NCBI GenBank assembly: GCA_965232595.1
Contig: OZ246983.1
Location: forward strand, 248,001 to 312,000
Direction: 5' to 3'
Length of the DNA stretch: 64,000 nucleotides
DNA from: SZUA-309 sp965232595
Lineage (GTDB): Bacteria; Pseudomonadota; Gammaproteobacteria; Pseudomonadales; Azotimanducaceae
Position numbers and translations under genes: made by a program. Shown in pieces: positions 1 through 7,192 of the stretch; position 1 is the first letter of the stretch, and every line of letters starts with the position of its first letter. Below the pieces are notes generated by a model. The model saw only the letters and a program-made list of their open reading frames with translations. It searched no databases and was not told the origin of the DNA.

Positions 1-726
1 GGCAGCGATGATGAGCTCCTGCACTATGGCAACGTGATTGCTGAGCGCATGCTCTCCCGCGGCAATCTGGACAACGGCCCGGAGGTGCGTGCGGCCATTG
101 AGGCCGAGTACGTGGCGCTATTGGAAAAACTGGAAGCCCACTTCAGCCACCACCCGTACATGCTCGGTGGCCATCCCAGCGCTGCTGACTACGCGCTGAT
201 GGGCGCCCTGCATGCACACATGGGCCGTGACCCGGAGCCTCTGCGCGTCATGCAGGATCACGGCCCGCGCACGTTCCGCTTCATGGAGCACATGCTGGTG
301 CCGGAGATCGTCGCGCCGGAATTTTTCGACGTGCCGGTCGCCTATCCGGAGAACGACGCGCTGCCGGAGACGTTTGTCGAGGTGCTGGCCCATCTCGGCA
401 GCCGCTACGGGCCGCAGTTCGAGCGGAACGCGCTGGCCTGGGCGGCCCAGGCGGAAACCCGGCAGAACGATCCGACCGGAACGCCGCTCGCAGACCCCGG
501 GGACCAGCCGGTGCTCGAGTCGGGCTCGGACGGCCCTGCCTGCAACCTTTACCACGCCTGGGTCAGCCAGAGAGCTCAGCAGCATTACGCCGGGCTGAAC
601 GCAACGGAGCGGGCAAGCTGCGACCCGTTCCTCGAGGGCTGTGGCCTGGCTGGCCTGGTTGCGGTTCGGCCCAGCCGACTGATCAGCCGCCAGGACAACC
701 GTCTCTGCCTCGGCGAGCCGCAGTAA
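1..726 (+). CDS. Glutathione S-transferase-like protein, 5' end cut by the window
   Basis: The reading frame is open from base 1, so the true start lies upstream; the first internal ATG at 34 is probably not the start. The visible part looks like the all-helical C-terminal domain of a glutathione S-transferase: an N-capping-box/hydrophobic-staple-like stretch (MLGGHPSAADYALMG) about 45-60 residues in, then a helix-rich tail. The N-terminal thioredoxin-like glutathione-binding half is missing, so activity cannot be judged. It is followed after 12 bases by a P450 gene on the same strand, probably co-transcribed. The tail is long (over 100 residues after the core), which resembles GST-like proteins in catabolic clusters. 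The family assignment is moderately sure; the substrate is unknown. Confidence 0.6.
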   Translation, partial: GSDDELLHYGNVIAERMLSRGNLDNGPEVRAAIEAEYVALLEKLEAHFSHHPYMLGGHPSAADYALMGALHAHMGRDPEPLRVMQDHGPRTFRFMEHMLVPEIVAPEFFDVPVAYPENDALPETFVEVLAHLGSRYGPQFERNALAWAAQAETRQNDPTGTPLADPGDQPVLESGSDGPACNLYHAWVSQRAQQHYAGLNATERASCDPFLEGCGLAGLVAVRPSRLISRQDNRLCLGEPQ

Positions 727-738
727 GCTGGAGGAGCC

Positions 739-1884
739 ATGAACTTCCTGCATGAAGACCAGATCCGCGACCCCTATCCGACCTACGCCCGCTGGCAGGC
801 GGAAAGCCCGATTTTCCGCGCTGAAGATACCGGGCAATGGGTGCTTACCCGACACGACGACGTGCGTTCCGTTCTGAAAAGCTCGGTCGACTACTCATCC
901 AAGGCGATGGGCGAGCAAGGCCCCGCCCTGCCGCTGCTGACCGACGACCCGCCGAAACACACCCAGCTCCGCTCGCTCGTGGACCGGGCCTTCACCCGGC
1001 GGATGCTGAAGTCTATGGAGGGCTGGGTGGCGGATCTCGCCGATGAGATGGTGAGCGCGCTGCCGGCGGGCGAGCCGGTGGACATCGTGCAGGCGCTGAC
1101 CATCCCGCTGCCGGTGGCCGTCATCTCCCGGATGATGGGCATACCGGCCGAACGTGCGGAAGACTTCAAGCGCTGGTCGGACGCCCTGACCGGCACCCTG
1201 GCGGGCGTGTCCATGGAGGAGCGGCAACAGGACATCCTGGAAATGGCCGCCTTCTTCCAGGAGCTGATCCCGGCACGCCGCAGCCACCCGGGCGAAGACC
1301 TGGTCAGCGCGGTGGCAAACGCCGAGATCGATGGAGAACGCCTGACCGATCAGGAGATCGTCGGTTTCTGCATCCTGCTGCTGATCGCGGGCAACGAGAC
1401 CACCACCAACCTGCTCGGCAACCTGCTCAACATCGCCGCCGATCGGCCGGAAATCTGGTCGGCCCTGATCAAAGACCCGAAGCTGATCGACGCGGCCGTG
1501 GAAGAAACCCTGCGCTTCGATGCACCGGTGCAGTTCCTCATGCGCAAAGCCACCCGGCCCATGCACTACCACGGTCAGGACGTGGCGGCAGGCGAGAACG
1601 TCACCGTGGTGATGGCCGCCGCCAATCGGGATCCGGAGATCTACGAGCATCCGGATGAGTTCCGCCTGGACCGGCAGCGGAACCACCACCACACCTTCGG
1701 CTTCGGCGTTCACTTCTGCATCGGCGCACCGCTGGCCAGGATGGAGGCCCGGATGGTGCTGCAGGCATTGACCGAACGGTTTTCCGGCATCGAACGCCCG
1801 ACAGATCCGCCAGGGGAGAACGAGCGGGTCGGGTCGATCCTGCTCCGCGGCTTCCATCACCTCTGGCTGACCTTCGCCGAGTAG
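739..1884 (+). CDS. Cytochrome P450
   Basis: This is a soluble bacterial P450 of 381 residues, a little short for the usual 390-420. The oxygen-activating I-helix motif AGNETTT is at about 217-223, the K-helix ExxR is E256-R259, and the heme-thiolate loop FGFGVHFCIG places the ligand at Cys327. There is no signal or membrane anchor, so it should be a cytoplasmic class I enzyme needing ferredoxin and ferredoxin reductase. No redox partner gene is visible in the window. The start at 739 follows GGAGG with normal spacing. It sits 12 bases after the GST-like gene and is followed by an NTF2-like gene. The fold is certain; the substrate is unknown (terpenoid, steroid or fatty acid are all possible). 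Confidence 0.93.
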   Translation: MNFLHEDQIRDPYPTYARWQAESPIFRAEDTGQWVLTRHDDVRSVLKSSVDYSSKAMGEQGPALPLLTDDPPKHTQLRSLVDRAFTRRMLKSMEGWVADLADEMVSALPAGEPVDIVQALTIPLPVAVISRMMGIPAERAEDFKRWSDALTGTLAGVSMEERQQDILEMAAFFQELIPARRSHPGEDLVSAVANAEIDGERLTDQEIVGFCILLLIAGNETTTNLLGNLLNIAADRPEIWSALIKDPKLIDAAVEETLRFDAPVQFLMRKATRPMHYHGQDVAAGENVTVVMAAANRDPEIYEHPDEFRLDRQRNHHHTFGFGVHFCIGAPLARMEARMVLQALTERFSGIERPTDPPGENERVGSILLRGFHHLWLTFAE

Positions 1885-1908
1885 CCCCACCGTTCCCGCC
1901 CGCAAAGC

Positions 1909-1934
1909 GCTCCTGACACGCAGGTGTCAGGAGC
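1909..1934. promoter_or_regulatory. Perfect 11-bp inverted repeat between P450 and NTF2-like gene
   Basis: Arms GCTCCTGACAC and GTGTCAGGAGC are separated by GCAG. No T-run follows, so a classical intrinsic terminator is not clear. The TGACAC/GTGTCA core resembles TetR-type operators, and a TAGACT hexamer (1942-1947) lies just downstream, 40 bases before the next gene. It could be an RNA hairpin or an operator. Confidence 0.5.
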
Positions 1935-1986
1935 CCCCTGCTAGACTCTGCCGTCCAACCCCAATCCAACGAGGAAGGAGAGAAAA

Positions 1987-2361
1987 ATGGGTGCAATGGA
2001 AGTGGGCCAGAAGCTGGTCGAGCTGGTGAATCAGGGCCGCGAAGGTGAAGCGGCATTTGTGCGCGGCTACTACGCGGACGACGTTGTCAGCATCGAGGGC
2101 CAGGGATCCGAGGAGATGCCGGCGCGCATCGAGGGTATCGACGCGATCCATGCCAAGCACGCCTGGTGGTACGACAACAACGAGGTGCACAGCACCGTCG
2201 CCGAGGGGCCCTACATCGGCCACCGGGAGGATCAGTTTGTCGTCCGGTTCGTCATGGACCTGACCTCCAACGGCGAGCGCGGCCAGATGACGGAAGTGGG
2301 CCTGTTTACCGTGAAAAACGACAAAATTGCCCAGGAAGAGTACCTCTACCTGATGGGTTGA
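1987..2361 (+). CDS. NTF2/SnoaL-like small protein
   Basis: This 124-residue protein has the size and pattern of a single cone-shaped NTF2/SnoaL-like domain: N-terminal helices (VGQKLVELVNQGREGEAAFVRGYYADDVVSI), an aromatic stretch, and a strand-rich C-terminal half ending in QEEYLYLMG. Members are polyketide cyclases, isomerases, hydrolases or non-catalytic subunits of oxygenases. The start has a strong GGAAGGAG ribosome site. It lies 102 bases after the P450, separated by a perfect palindrome, so it may have its own promoter. A second NTF2-like gene (34025) also sits next to an oxygenase. The fold call is moderately sure; no reaction can be assigned. Confidence 0.65.
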   Translation: MGAMEVGQKLVELVNQGREGEAAFVRGYYADDVVSIEGQGSEEMPARIEGIDAIHAKHAWWYDNNEVHSTVAEGPYIGHREDQFVVRFVMDLTSNGERGQMTEVGLFTVKNDKIAQEEYLYLMG

Positions 2362-2507
2362 GCTCTACAGAACGCCTGTCAGGTAAACTGGCGGTCCGGG
2401 ATGGGATGCAGAGCACACACCGAAGGTGGTAATTGTCTGTCTCATTCCCGGGCCCCGTTTGGTAGGATTCGGGGCAACATTTCCCCCAGCACGGACTCTG
2501 AACGGTT

Positions 2508-3692
2508 GTGGACACCGAAATAAGCAAAAATAACGATAAGAATCAGTTAGTTACAGACGAGGGCAACGCCGGGAAACCACCGTTTCTCTGGGTGCAGGCC
2601 AGCGTTTTCACCCTGACCTTCTTGATCGCCGCCATCGGCGTGCCCTGGTACGCACTGACGGTGGGCTTCGAGTGGTCGGCCATCATCGCCTTCATCGTGT
2701 TCCTGTTTGCCACTGGCCTCTCGATCACCGCCGGCTACCACCGGCTCTGGTCGCACAACGCCTACAAAGCGCACTGGTCGCTGCGGCTGTTTTTTGCGCT
2801 GTTCGGTGCGGCCACGGTGCAGAACAGCATTCTCAGCTGGTGTACGGGCCACCGCCGGCATCACCGCCATGTGGACGACAACGACCGGGACCCGTACAGC
2901 GCCCGTCGTGGCTTCTGGTTTTCCCACATCGGCTGGATGCTCAGGGAGTGGCCGAGCGGCAAGGAAGATCTGTCCAACGTGCAGGACCTGATGCGCGATC
3001 CGATCGTGATGTGGCAGGAGAAGCACTACGTCACCATCACCTGGATCATGAATCTGGCACCGCCGCTGCTGGTCGGTTTCTTCACCGGTGACTACCTGGC
3101 AAACCTGCTGCTGATGGGCTTCGCCCGGCTGGTGATCACCCATCACACGACCTTCTTCATCAACTCCCTGGCCCACTACTGGGGCCGGCAGCCGTTCAGC
3201 GATCAGAACACGGCCAAAGACAACGGCTTCATCGCGCTGTTCACCCACGGTGAGGGTTACCACAACTTCCACCACCACTTTCAGACCGACTACCGCAACG
3301 GTATCCGCTGGTTCGACTACGACCCGACCAAGTGGCTGATCAAAGCCTGCTCCTGGGTGGGTCTGGCCTGGGATCTGAAGAAGGTGCCGAAGTTCAAGAT
3401 CCGTGAGGCTCAGGTGGCCATGCAGCTCAGACGCGCCGAGGCGCAGATCGAGCAGACCGCGGATGCGGACAAGTGGCGTGAGCTCCTGGAGCAGGAAGTG
3501 GAAGCCTTCAGGAAGAGCCTGGAAGAGTGGAAAGCCATTCGCCAGGCAACCTTCGAAGAGACCAAGGAGCGACTGGCCGCCACCAGCCGCGACCTGGCAC
3601 TGTCCGCCAACGAGCACGTCAAAGCGCTGGAACAGGCGCTGAAAGCGCAGCTGCAAAGGTTGAATACCCTGCAGCTGCAGATGGCCGCTTAG
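2508..3692 (+). CDS. Acyl-CoA/fatty-acid delta-9-type desaturase with C-terminal coiled coil
   Basis: This membrane di-iron desaturase has the three histidine boxes in order: HRLWSH (78-83), HRRHH (115-119) and HNFHH (252-256). Hydrophobic segments lie at about 30-70, 95-110 and 176-210, as expected for enzymes that insert a double bond into fatty acyl-CoA chains at the membrane. The start is GTG at 2508. The core ends near residue 300; the last 95 residues are charged and heptad-like (MQLRRAEAQIEQ... KALEQALKAQ), predicted as coiled coil, an extension uncommon in short bacterial members. It is followed after 33 bases by an FAD oxidoreductase on the same strand. The electron donor is not evident here. 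Confidence 0.9.
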   Translation: MDTEISKNNDKNQLVTDEGNAGKPPFLWVQASVFTLTFLIAAIGVPWYALTVGFEWSAIIAFIVFLFATGLSITAGYHRLWSHNAYKAHWSLRLFFALFGAATVQNSILSWCTGHRRHHRHVDDNDRDPYSARRGFWFSHIGWMLREWPSGKEDLSNVQDLMRDPIVMWQEKHYVTITWIMNLAPPLLVGFFTGDYLANLLLMGFARLVITHHTTFFINSLAHYWGRQPFSDQNTAKDNGFIALFTHGEGYHNFHHHFQTDYRNGIRWFDYDPTKWLIKACSWVGLAWDLKKVPKFKIREAQVAMQLRRAEAQIEQTADADKWRELLEQEVEAFRKSLEEWKAIRQATFEETKERLAATSRDLALSANEHVKALEQALKAQLQRLNTLQLQMAA

Positions 3693-3725
3693 CGCCCGCC
3701 GCTTCCGGGCGGCAATCCTGACAAC

Positions 3726-5213
3726 ATGAGCGAACGCATCGTCATCCTCGGTAGTGGCATCTCCGGCATGTGTACAGCCCTGGCGCTGGCCAAGCGGGGG
3801 CTGGACATCACCGTGCTGGAGCGCGACGCGCCACCACCTGAGGGCGACGCGGACAAAGCGTTCTTCGAGTGGCCGCGCCGCGGCGCCTCCCAGTTCCGAC
3901 ACCCGCACGCCTTCCTCGGCCTGATGTGCAACCTGCTGGAAGAAAACTATCCGGACCTGCTGGAACGTTTCTATCAGGCGGGCGCCAGACGCCTGGAGTT
4001 CAGAGAAATGCTGTCGCCGGAGCTGCAGGCGGGCTACCAGCCGGAGCCGGGTGACGAGAAGCTCTGGATGCTGCTCTGCCGCCGGGCCACCATCGAGACG
4101 GAGCTGCGCCGCTACGTGGAGAGCCTGCCGAACATCCGGGTACTGAACGGCATCACCATCGATGGCGTGCTCGCCGACCGGCTCGACGACGGCTCGCTGA
4201 ACGTACGCGGCGTCAAGGTCCGTCGGGACTGCGTGGCAGCCTTCGGCGAGACCATCGAGGCCGATGTGCTGGTGGACGCCAGCGGCCGGACCTCGAAATT
4301 CCCGGGGTACTTTGCCGGGTTGGGCACGGACATACCCGAAGAGAACGATGACGCGGAGATCGTCTATTACACCCGTCACTACCAGCTCGGTGAGGGTGTG
4401 GAGGAACCGCCCAGAGGTGGCAAGGACCGCTCCGCCGGCGATCTGGGCTACATCAAGTTCGGCGTGTTCCCCGGCGATGCGGGCAGCTTCGCCATCATCG
4501 TCTGCCTGCACAACGACGAGAAGGCGCTCCGTGAGGCCATCAAGGATGGCGATACCTTCGATGCGGTCTGTCAGAACATTCCCGGGCTGGCGCCCTGGCT
4601 GGTGGAGGGCCAGTACGAGCCGACCACCCACCCGTTCGGCATCGGCGATATCCGAGCCGTCTGGCGGCACTTCGTGGTGGACGACAAGCCGCTGGTCCTG
4701 AACTACTTCGCTGTCGGCGATGCTGCCGTTCGCACCAACCCGCTCTACGGCCGCGGCTGCAGCACCAGCATCCTCCATGCCCACATCCTGGCCGAGGTGC
4801 TCACCGGCTCGGACGACCCGGCAACGCGTGCGCGAGCCTTCGATGAGAAAACGGAAACGTCGCTCCGGCCCATCTTCAACACCAGCCTGACAGAAGACAG
4901 GAACGGTATCAGGAAGGCGCTGGCCAGCGCTCGCGGCGAGCTGCTGGAGAAGCCGGACAGCTTCAAGAAGTGGTTCGCCACCGCCTTCGGGGATGCGCTG
5001 GCGGCCGCCAGCCGCTACAACCTGCGGGTCACCCGGGGCGTCATGCGCACGGTGAACCTGCTCGAGACACCGGGCGCCTTTCTCGAAGATCGGAAGATCC
5101 GCCTCACCGTCTTTCTCTACATGCTGCGTGGCCGCAAGCGCAACGCCTCAGCACGCATCGTTCGCGGCCCGAGCCGGACTGAGATGCTGGATCTGATCGA
5201 CGCTCAGCACTGA
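3726..5213 (+). CDS. FAD-dependent oxidoreductase (halogenase/reductase-like)
   Basis: A Rossmann FAD-binding motif IVILGSGISGMCTALALAKRG starts at residue 5, followed by the acidic residue ending strand 2 (VLERD). A later GD-type motif (NYFAVGDAAVRTNPLYGRGCS, near 330-350) contacts the FAD ribityl. The overall pattern resembles the geranylgeranyl-reductase/tryptophan-halogenase branch of the PHBH fold. A halogenase WxWxIP motif is not visible, so a reductase or monooxygenase is more likely. At 495 residues it is a normal length for the group. It follows the desaturase by 33 bases and could act on the same lipid, but that is inference. The ribosome site is weak. It ends 7 bases before an oppositely oriented gene. 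Confidence 0.75.
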   Translation: MSERIVILGSGISGMCTALALAKRGLDITVLERDAPPPEGDADKAFFEWPRRGASQFRHPHAFLGLMCNLLEENYPDLLERFYQAGARRLEFREMLSPELQAGYQPEPGDEKLWMLLCRRATIETELRRYVESLPNIRVLNGITIDGVLADRLDDGSLNVRGVKVRRDCVAAFGETIEADVLVDASGRTSKFPGYFAGLGTDIPEENDDAEIVYYTRHYQLGEGVEEPPRGGKDRSAGDLGYIKFGVFPGDAGSFAIIVCLHNDEKALREAIKDGDTFDAVCQNIPGLAPWLVEGQYEPTTHPFGIGDIRAVWRHFVVDDKPLVLNYFAVGDAAVRTNPLYGRGCSTSILHAHILAEVLTGSDDPATRARAFDEKTETSLRPIFNTSLTEDRNGIRKALASARGELLEKPDSFKKWFATAFGDALAAASRYNLRVTRGVMRTVNLLETPGAFLEDRKIRLTVFLYMLRGRKRNASARIVRGPSRTEMLDLIDAQH

Positions 5214-5220
5214 TCCGCGG

Positions 5221-5862
5221 CTAACGCGCCGCCAGTTCACCCACCGCGCTTCTCGCTTTCAGCAGCGCCACCGTTCTCAGCCCGATGGCCGCCGCCGTCA
5301 GCGCCATCAGCGGCGCGTAGGCGAGCAGGTCGTAGCCGCCGAGAAACGGCGCCACCAGAAAGTCGAAGAAGTAGATGAACCCGCAAACGTAAAGGCCGGC
5401 GCGATGCAGGGCCTTCCACCGGCGTGAGCCCACCAGCTGCAGCGGCCCGTCGAAAGACGTCACCAGCATGGCAACCGCCAGAGCAATGCCCGAACCACCC
5501 ACCAGCAGCGTCGCCAGGTCGACGCCGGGGTTTTCGTGCACCTGATACAGCGCAACGATGAGACCCAGATGCACCACCTGGATGCTGCCGAAGGCGATGC
5601 CCGCCCGCCGGCGCCAGCGCAGCAGCTGTCGGGAGACGGCGCCGGGCATCAGGCTGCCGAGCGGGCTGGCGAGCCAGGGCACCAGGAACACGAAGAAGGC
5701 CAGTCGGCCCGTCCAGCGCAGACCGTCCGCCACCAGCCCCTGAGCATCCGGATTGGATGCCGCGGCGATGCCCGTCAGCAGCAGGGCGGCCGCAAAGCCC
5801 GCCATCATGGCGATGAGCCCCTGTTGGGTCCGGTTGGCCGGCCGGGTCGCCGTCTCGGTCAT
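5221..5862 (-). CDS. Six-helix membrane protein, ferric-reductase-like (possible heme b)
   Basis: The 213-residue protein has about six hydrophobic segments, with histidines in and after the third (GSIQVVHLGLIVALYQVHE) and one before the fifth (RRWKALHRAGLY). This spacing resembles the ferric-reductase-like transmembrane domain of YedZ/MsrQ and NADPH-oxidase-type proteins, which hold b hemes. The start at 5862 is chosen because GAGAGGA precedes it; an upstream in-frame codon at 5901 would add 13 residues. It lies 93 bases downstream of a lactone-oxidase-like flavoprotein on the same strand, so it might pass electrons to or from it. The domain call is tentative because the histidine pairs are incomplete. 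Confidence 0.55.
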   Translation of the reverse strand: MTETATRPANRTQQGLIAMMAGFAAALLLTGIAAASNPDAQGLVADGLRWTGRLAFFVFLVPWLASPLGSLMPGAVSRQLLRWRRRAGIAFGSIQVVHLGLIVALYQVHENPGVDLATLLVGGSGIALAVAMLVTSFDGPLQLVGSRRWKALHRAGLYVCGFIYFFDFLVAPFLGGYDLLAYAPLMALTAAAIGLRTVALLKARSAVGELAAR

Positions 5863-5955
5863 GGTCCTCTCCGGTATCAGCGGTTGCCTGTGGAAGCGCA
5901 TGGTGACCCTGATGAGGGCTCACCACAACTACGCGCCAGGTAATGAGCGCTGGGG

Positions 5956-7125
5956 TTACGGGCGCAAACTGCGCAGGTAGTCGTTGAGAAAGATGCCGTT
6001 CGGATCGATCTCATCCCGCACCTGCCACCAGTCGGCCCAACGCGGGTGCGCAGCGGCCAGCTGCTCACCGCTCAGATAGTGCACCTTGCCCCAGTGCGGA
6101 CGCCCCTCGTGCGCAAGGAAAATCTCTTCGCAGGCCCGGTAGTAAGGCGCATCGTCCTCGCCGAGGGGCAGGTGCACGGACAGCGTCACCGTTTCCCGCT
6201 CGTAGGCGGTGGAGAGCCAGACGTCATCCGCCGCGACGGTACGAAACTCCACCGGCCACTGCACGTCCGTGTGCTCCGTCCGCAACAGGTGTGCTATGGC
6301 CTCGAGACAGGCGATGCCCTGGGCCCGCGGCACGCTGTACTCCATTTCCGTGTGCGGCACCGGTCGGTAGCTCGGCAACACCTCATGGCTCCAGGCCAGG
6401 CGCTCGCCCTCCTCGGCCAGCGGGTAAACGGGGGCTTCGTCCGTTTCGTTGATGGTCTTCACCCGGGCGGAGTCCGCCTGCGGGTACCAGAAAAACTCGT
6501 AGTGCCGGTTCTGCTTGATACCGGGCTCGATGCCCGCGAGCACCTCATCCAGAGGCAGCAGCTGGCTCTGCTCTTTGAGCTTGTAGCGCGGCAGCAACTG
6601 CAGCTCGAACTGGGTCATGACGCCAAAGGCGCCCAGATGCAGGCGTGCCGCCTGCCAGAGACGATCCCCTTCCCCCGCCTCGAGCACCGCGCCGCTGGCA
6701 TCAACCATCCGCAACGCCGTCACCGCCGCGGAGAAGTTTTTCAGCTGCCTGCCGGTGCCGTGCGTGCCCGTTGCTGTTACCCCGGCAATGGCCTGCTGAT
6801 CGATATCGCCCTGGTTGGCGAAGCCGAGCCCCTGCTCGTTCAGCGCATTGCCGAGCGCGAAGATCCTGGAGCCGGCCCAGACCCTCGCCCTGCCGGTGCG
6901 CTGATCCGCAGTGATGAGCCCGGCAAGTCCCTGCAGGTCCAGGATGATCCCGTTATCGTTACCTACCAGCGGCGCGTGGCTGTGACCGGCACCCACCGTG
7001 CGCACGCGCCGGTCTTCGGCTGCCGCCCTGGCAACAAGTGCACACACGTCTTCCTCGCTGCGCGCGAAGTGGATGGCTGCCGGACGACTTTCGAGCTTCC
7101 CGGACCAGTTCCGCCATCGGGGCAT
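5956..7125 (-). CDS. FAD-linked sugar-lactone oxidase (L-gulono/D-arabinono-1,4-lactone oxidase family)
   Basis: The N-terminal half is a VAO/PCMH FAD domain with the family motif VGAGHSHAPL (about residue 45-54), which includes the histidine used for covalent flavin in relatives, and GVTATGTHGTG in the FAD pyrophosphate loop. The C-terminal ALO domain carries PHWGKVHY, the usual HWxK active-site signature, and ends DPNGIFLNDYLR. It should oxidise an aldonolactone or related polyol with oxygen or another acceptor. The start at 7125 has GGGAGGAG upstream; the longer in-frame start would run into the promoter of the divergent gene. The length (389) is slightly short of fungal and animal members but normal for bacteria. 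The substrate is unknown. Confidence 0.85.
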   Translation of the reverse strand: MPRWRNWSGKLESRPAAIHFARSEEDVCALVARAAAEDRRVRTVGAGHSHAPLVGNDNGIILDLQGLAGLITADQRTGRARVWAGSRIFALGNALNEQGLGFANQGDIDQQAIAGVTATGTHGTGRQLKNFSAAVTALRMVDASGAVLEAGEGDRLWQAARLHLGAFGVMTQFELQLLPRYKLKEQSQLLPLDEVLAGIEPGIKQNRHYEFFWYPQADSARVKTINETDEAPVYPLAEEGERLAWSHEVLPSYRPVPHTEMEYSVPRAQGIACLEAIAHLLRTEHTDVQWPVEFRTVAADDVWLSTAYERETVTLSVHLPLGEDDAPYYRACEEIFLAHEGRPHWGKVHYLSGEQLAAAHPRWADWWQVRDEIDPNGIFLNDYLRSLRP

Positions 7126-7192
7126 CGGACTCCTCCCAGTTTCAGAAACAACGGTATGATGCGTCGGTCGAGTTAAGCGGGATGGGGAGCGC

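Noticed and set aside
1939..1948. Identical TGCTAGACTC at 1939 and near 24650 as a repeat family
   Set aside because: A ten-base match containing a -10-like hexamer is expected by chance at this scale.
2547..4784. Long minus-strand open frame (745 codons) opposite the desaturase and FAD oxidoreductase
   Set aside because: It is antisense to two clear genes, has Gly/Val/His-rich composition typical of a reverse frame in GC-rich DNA, and no domain.
3726..5213. Flavin-dependent halogenase
   Set aside because: The WxWxIP signature expected in halogenases is not visible, so only the wider oxidoreductase family is assigned.
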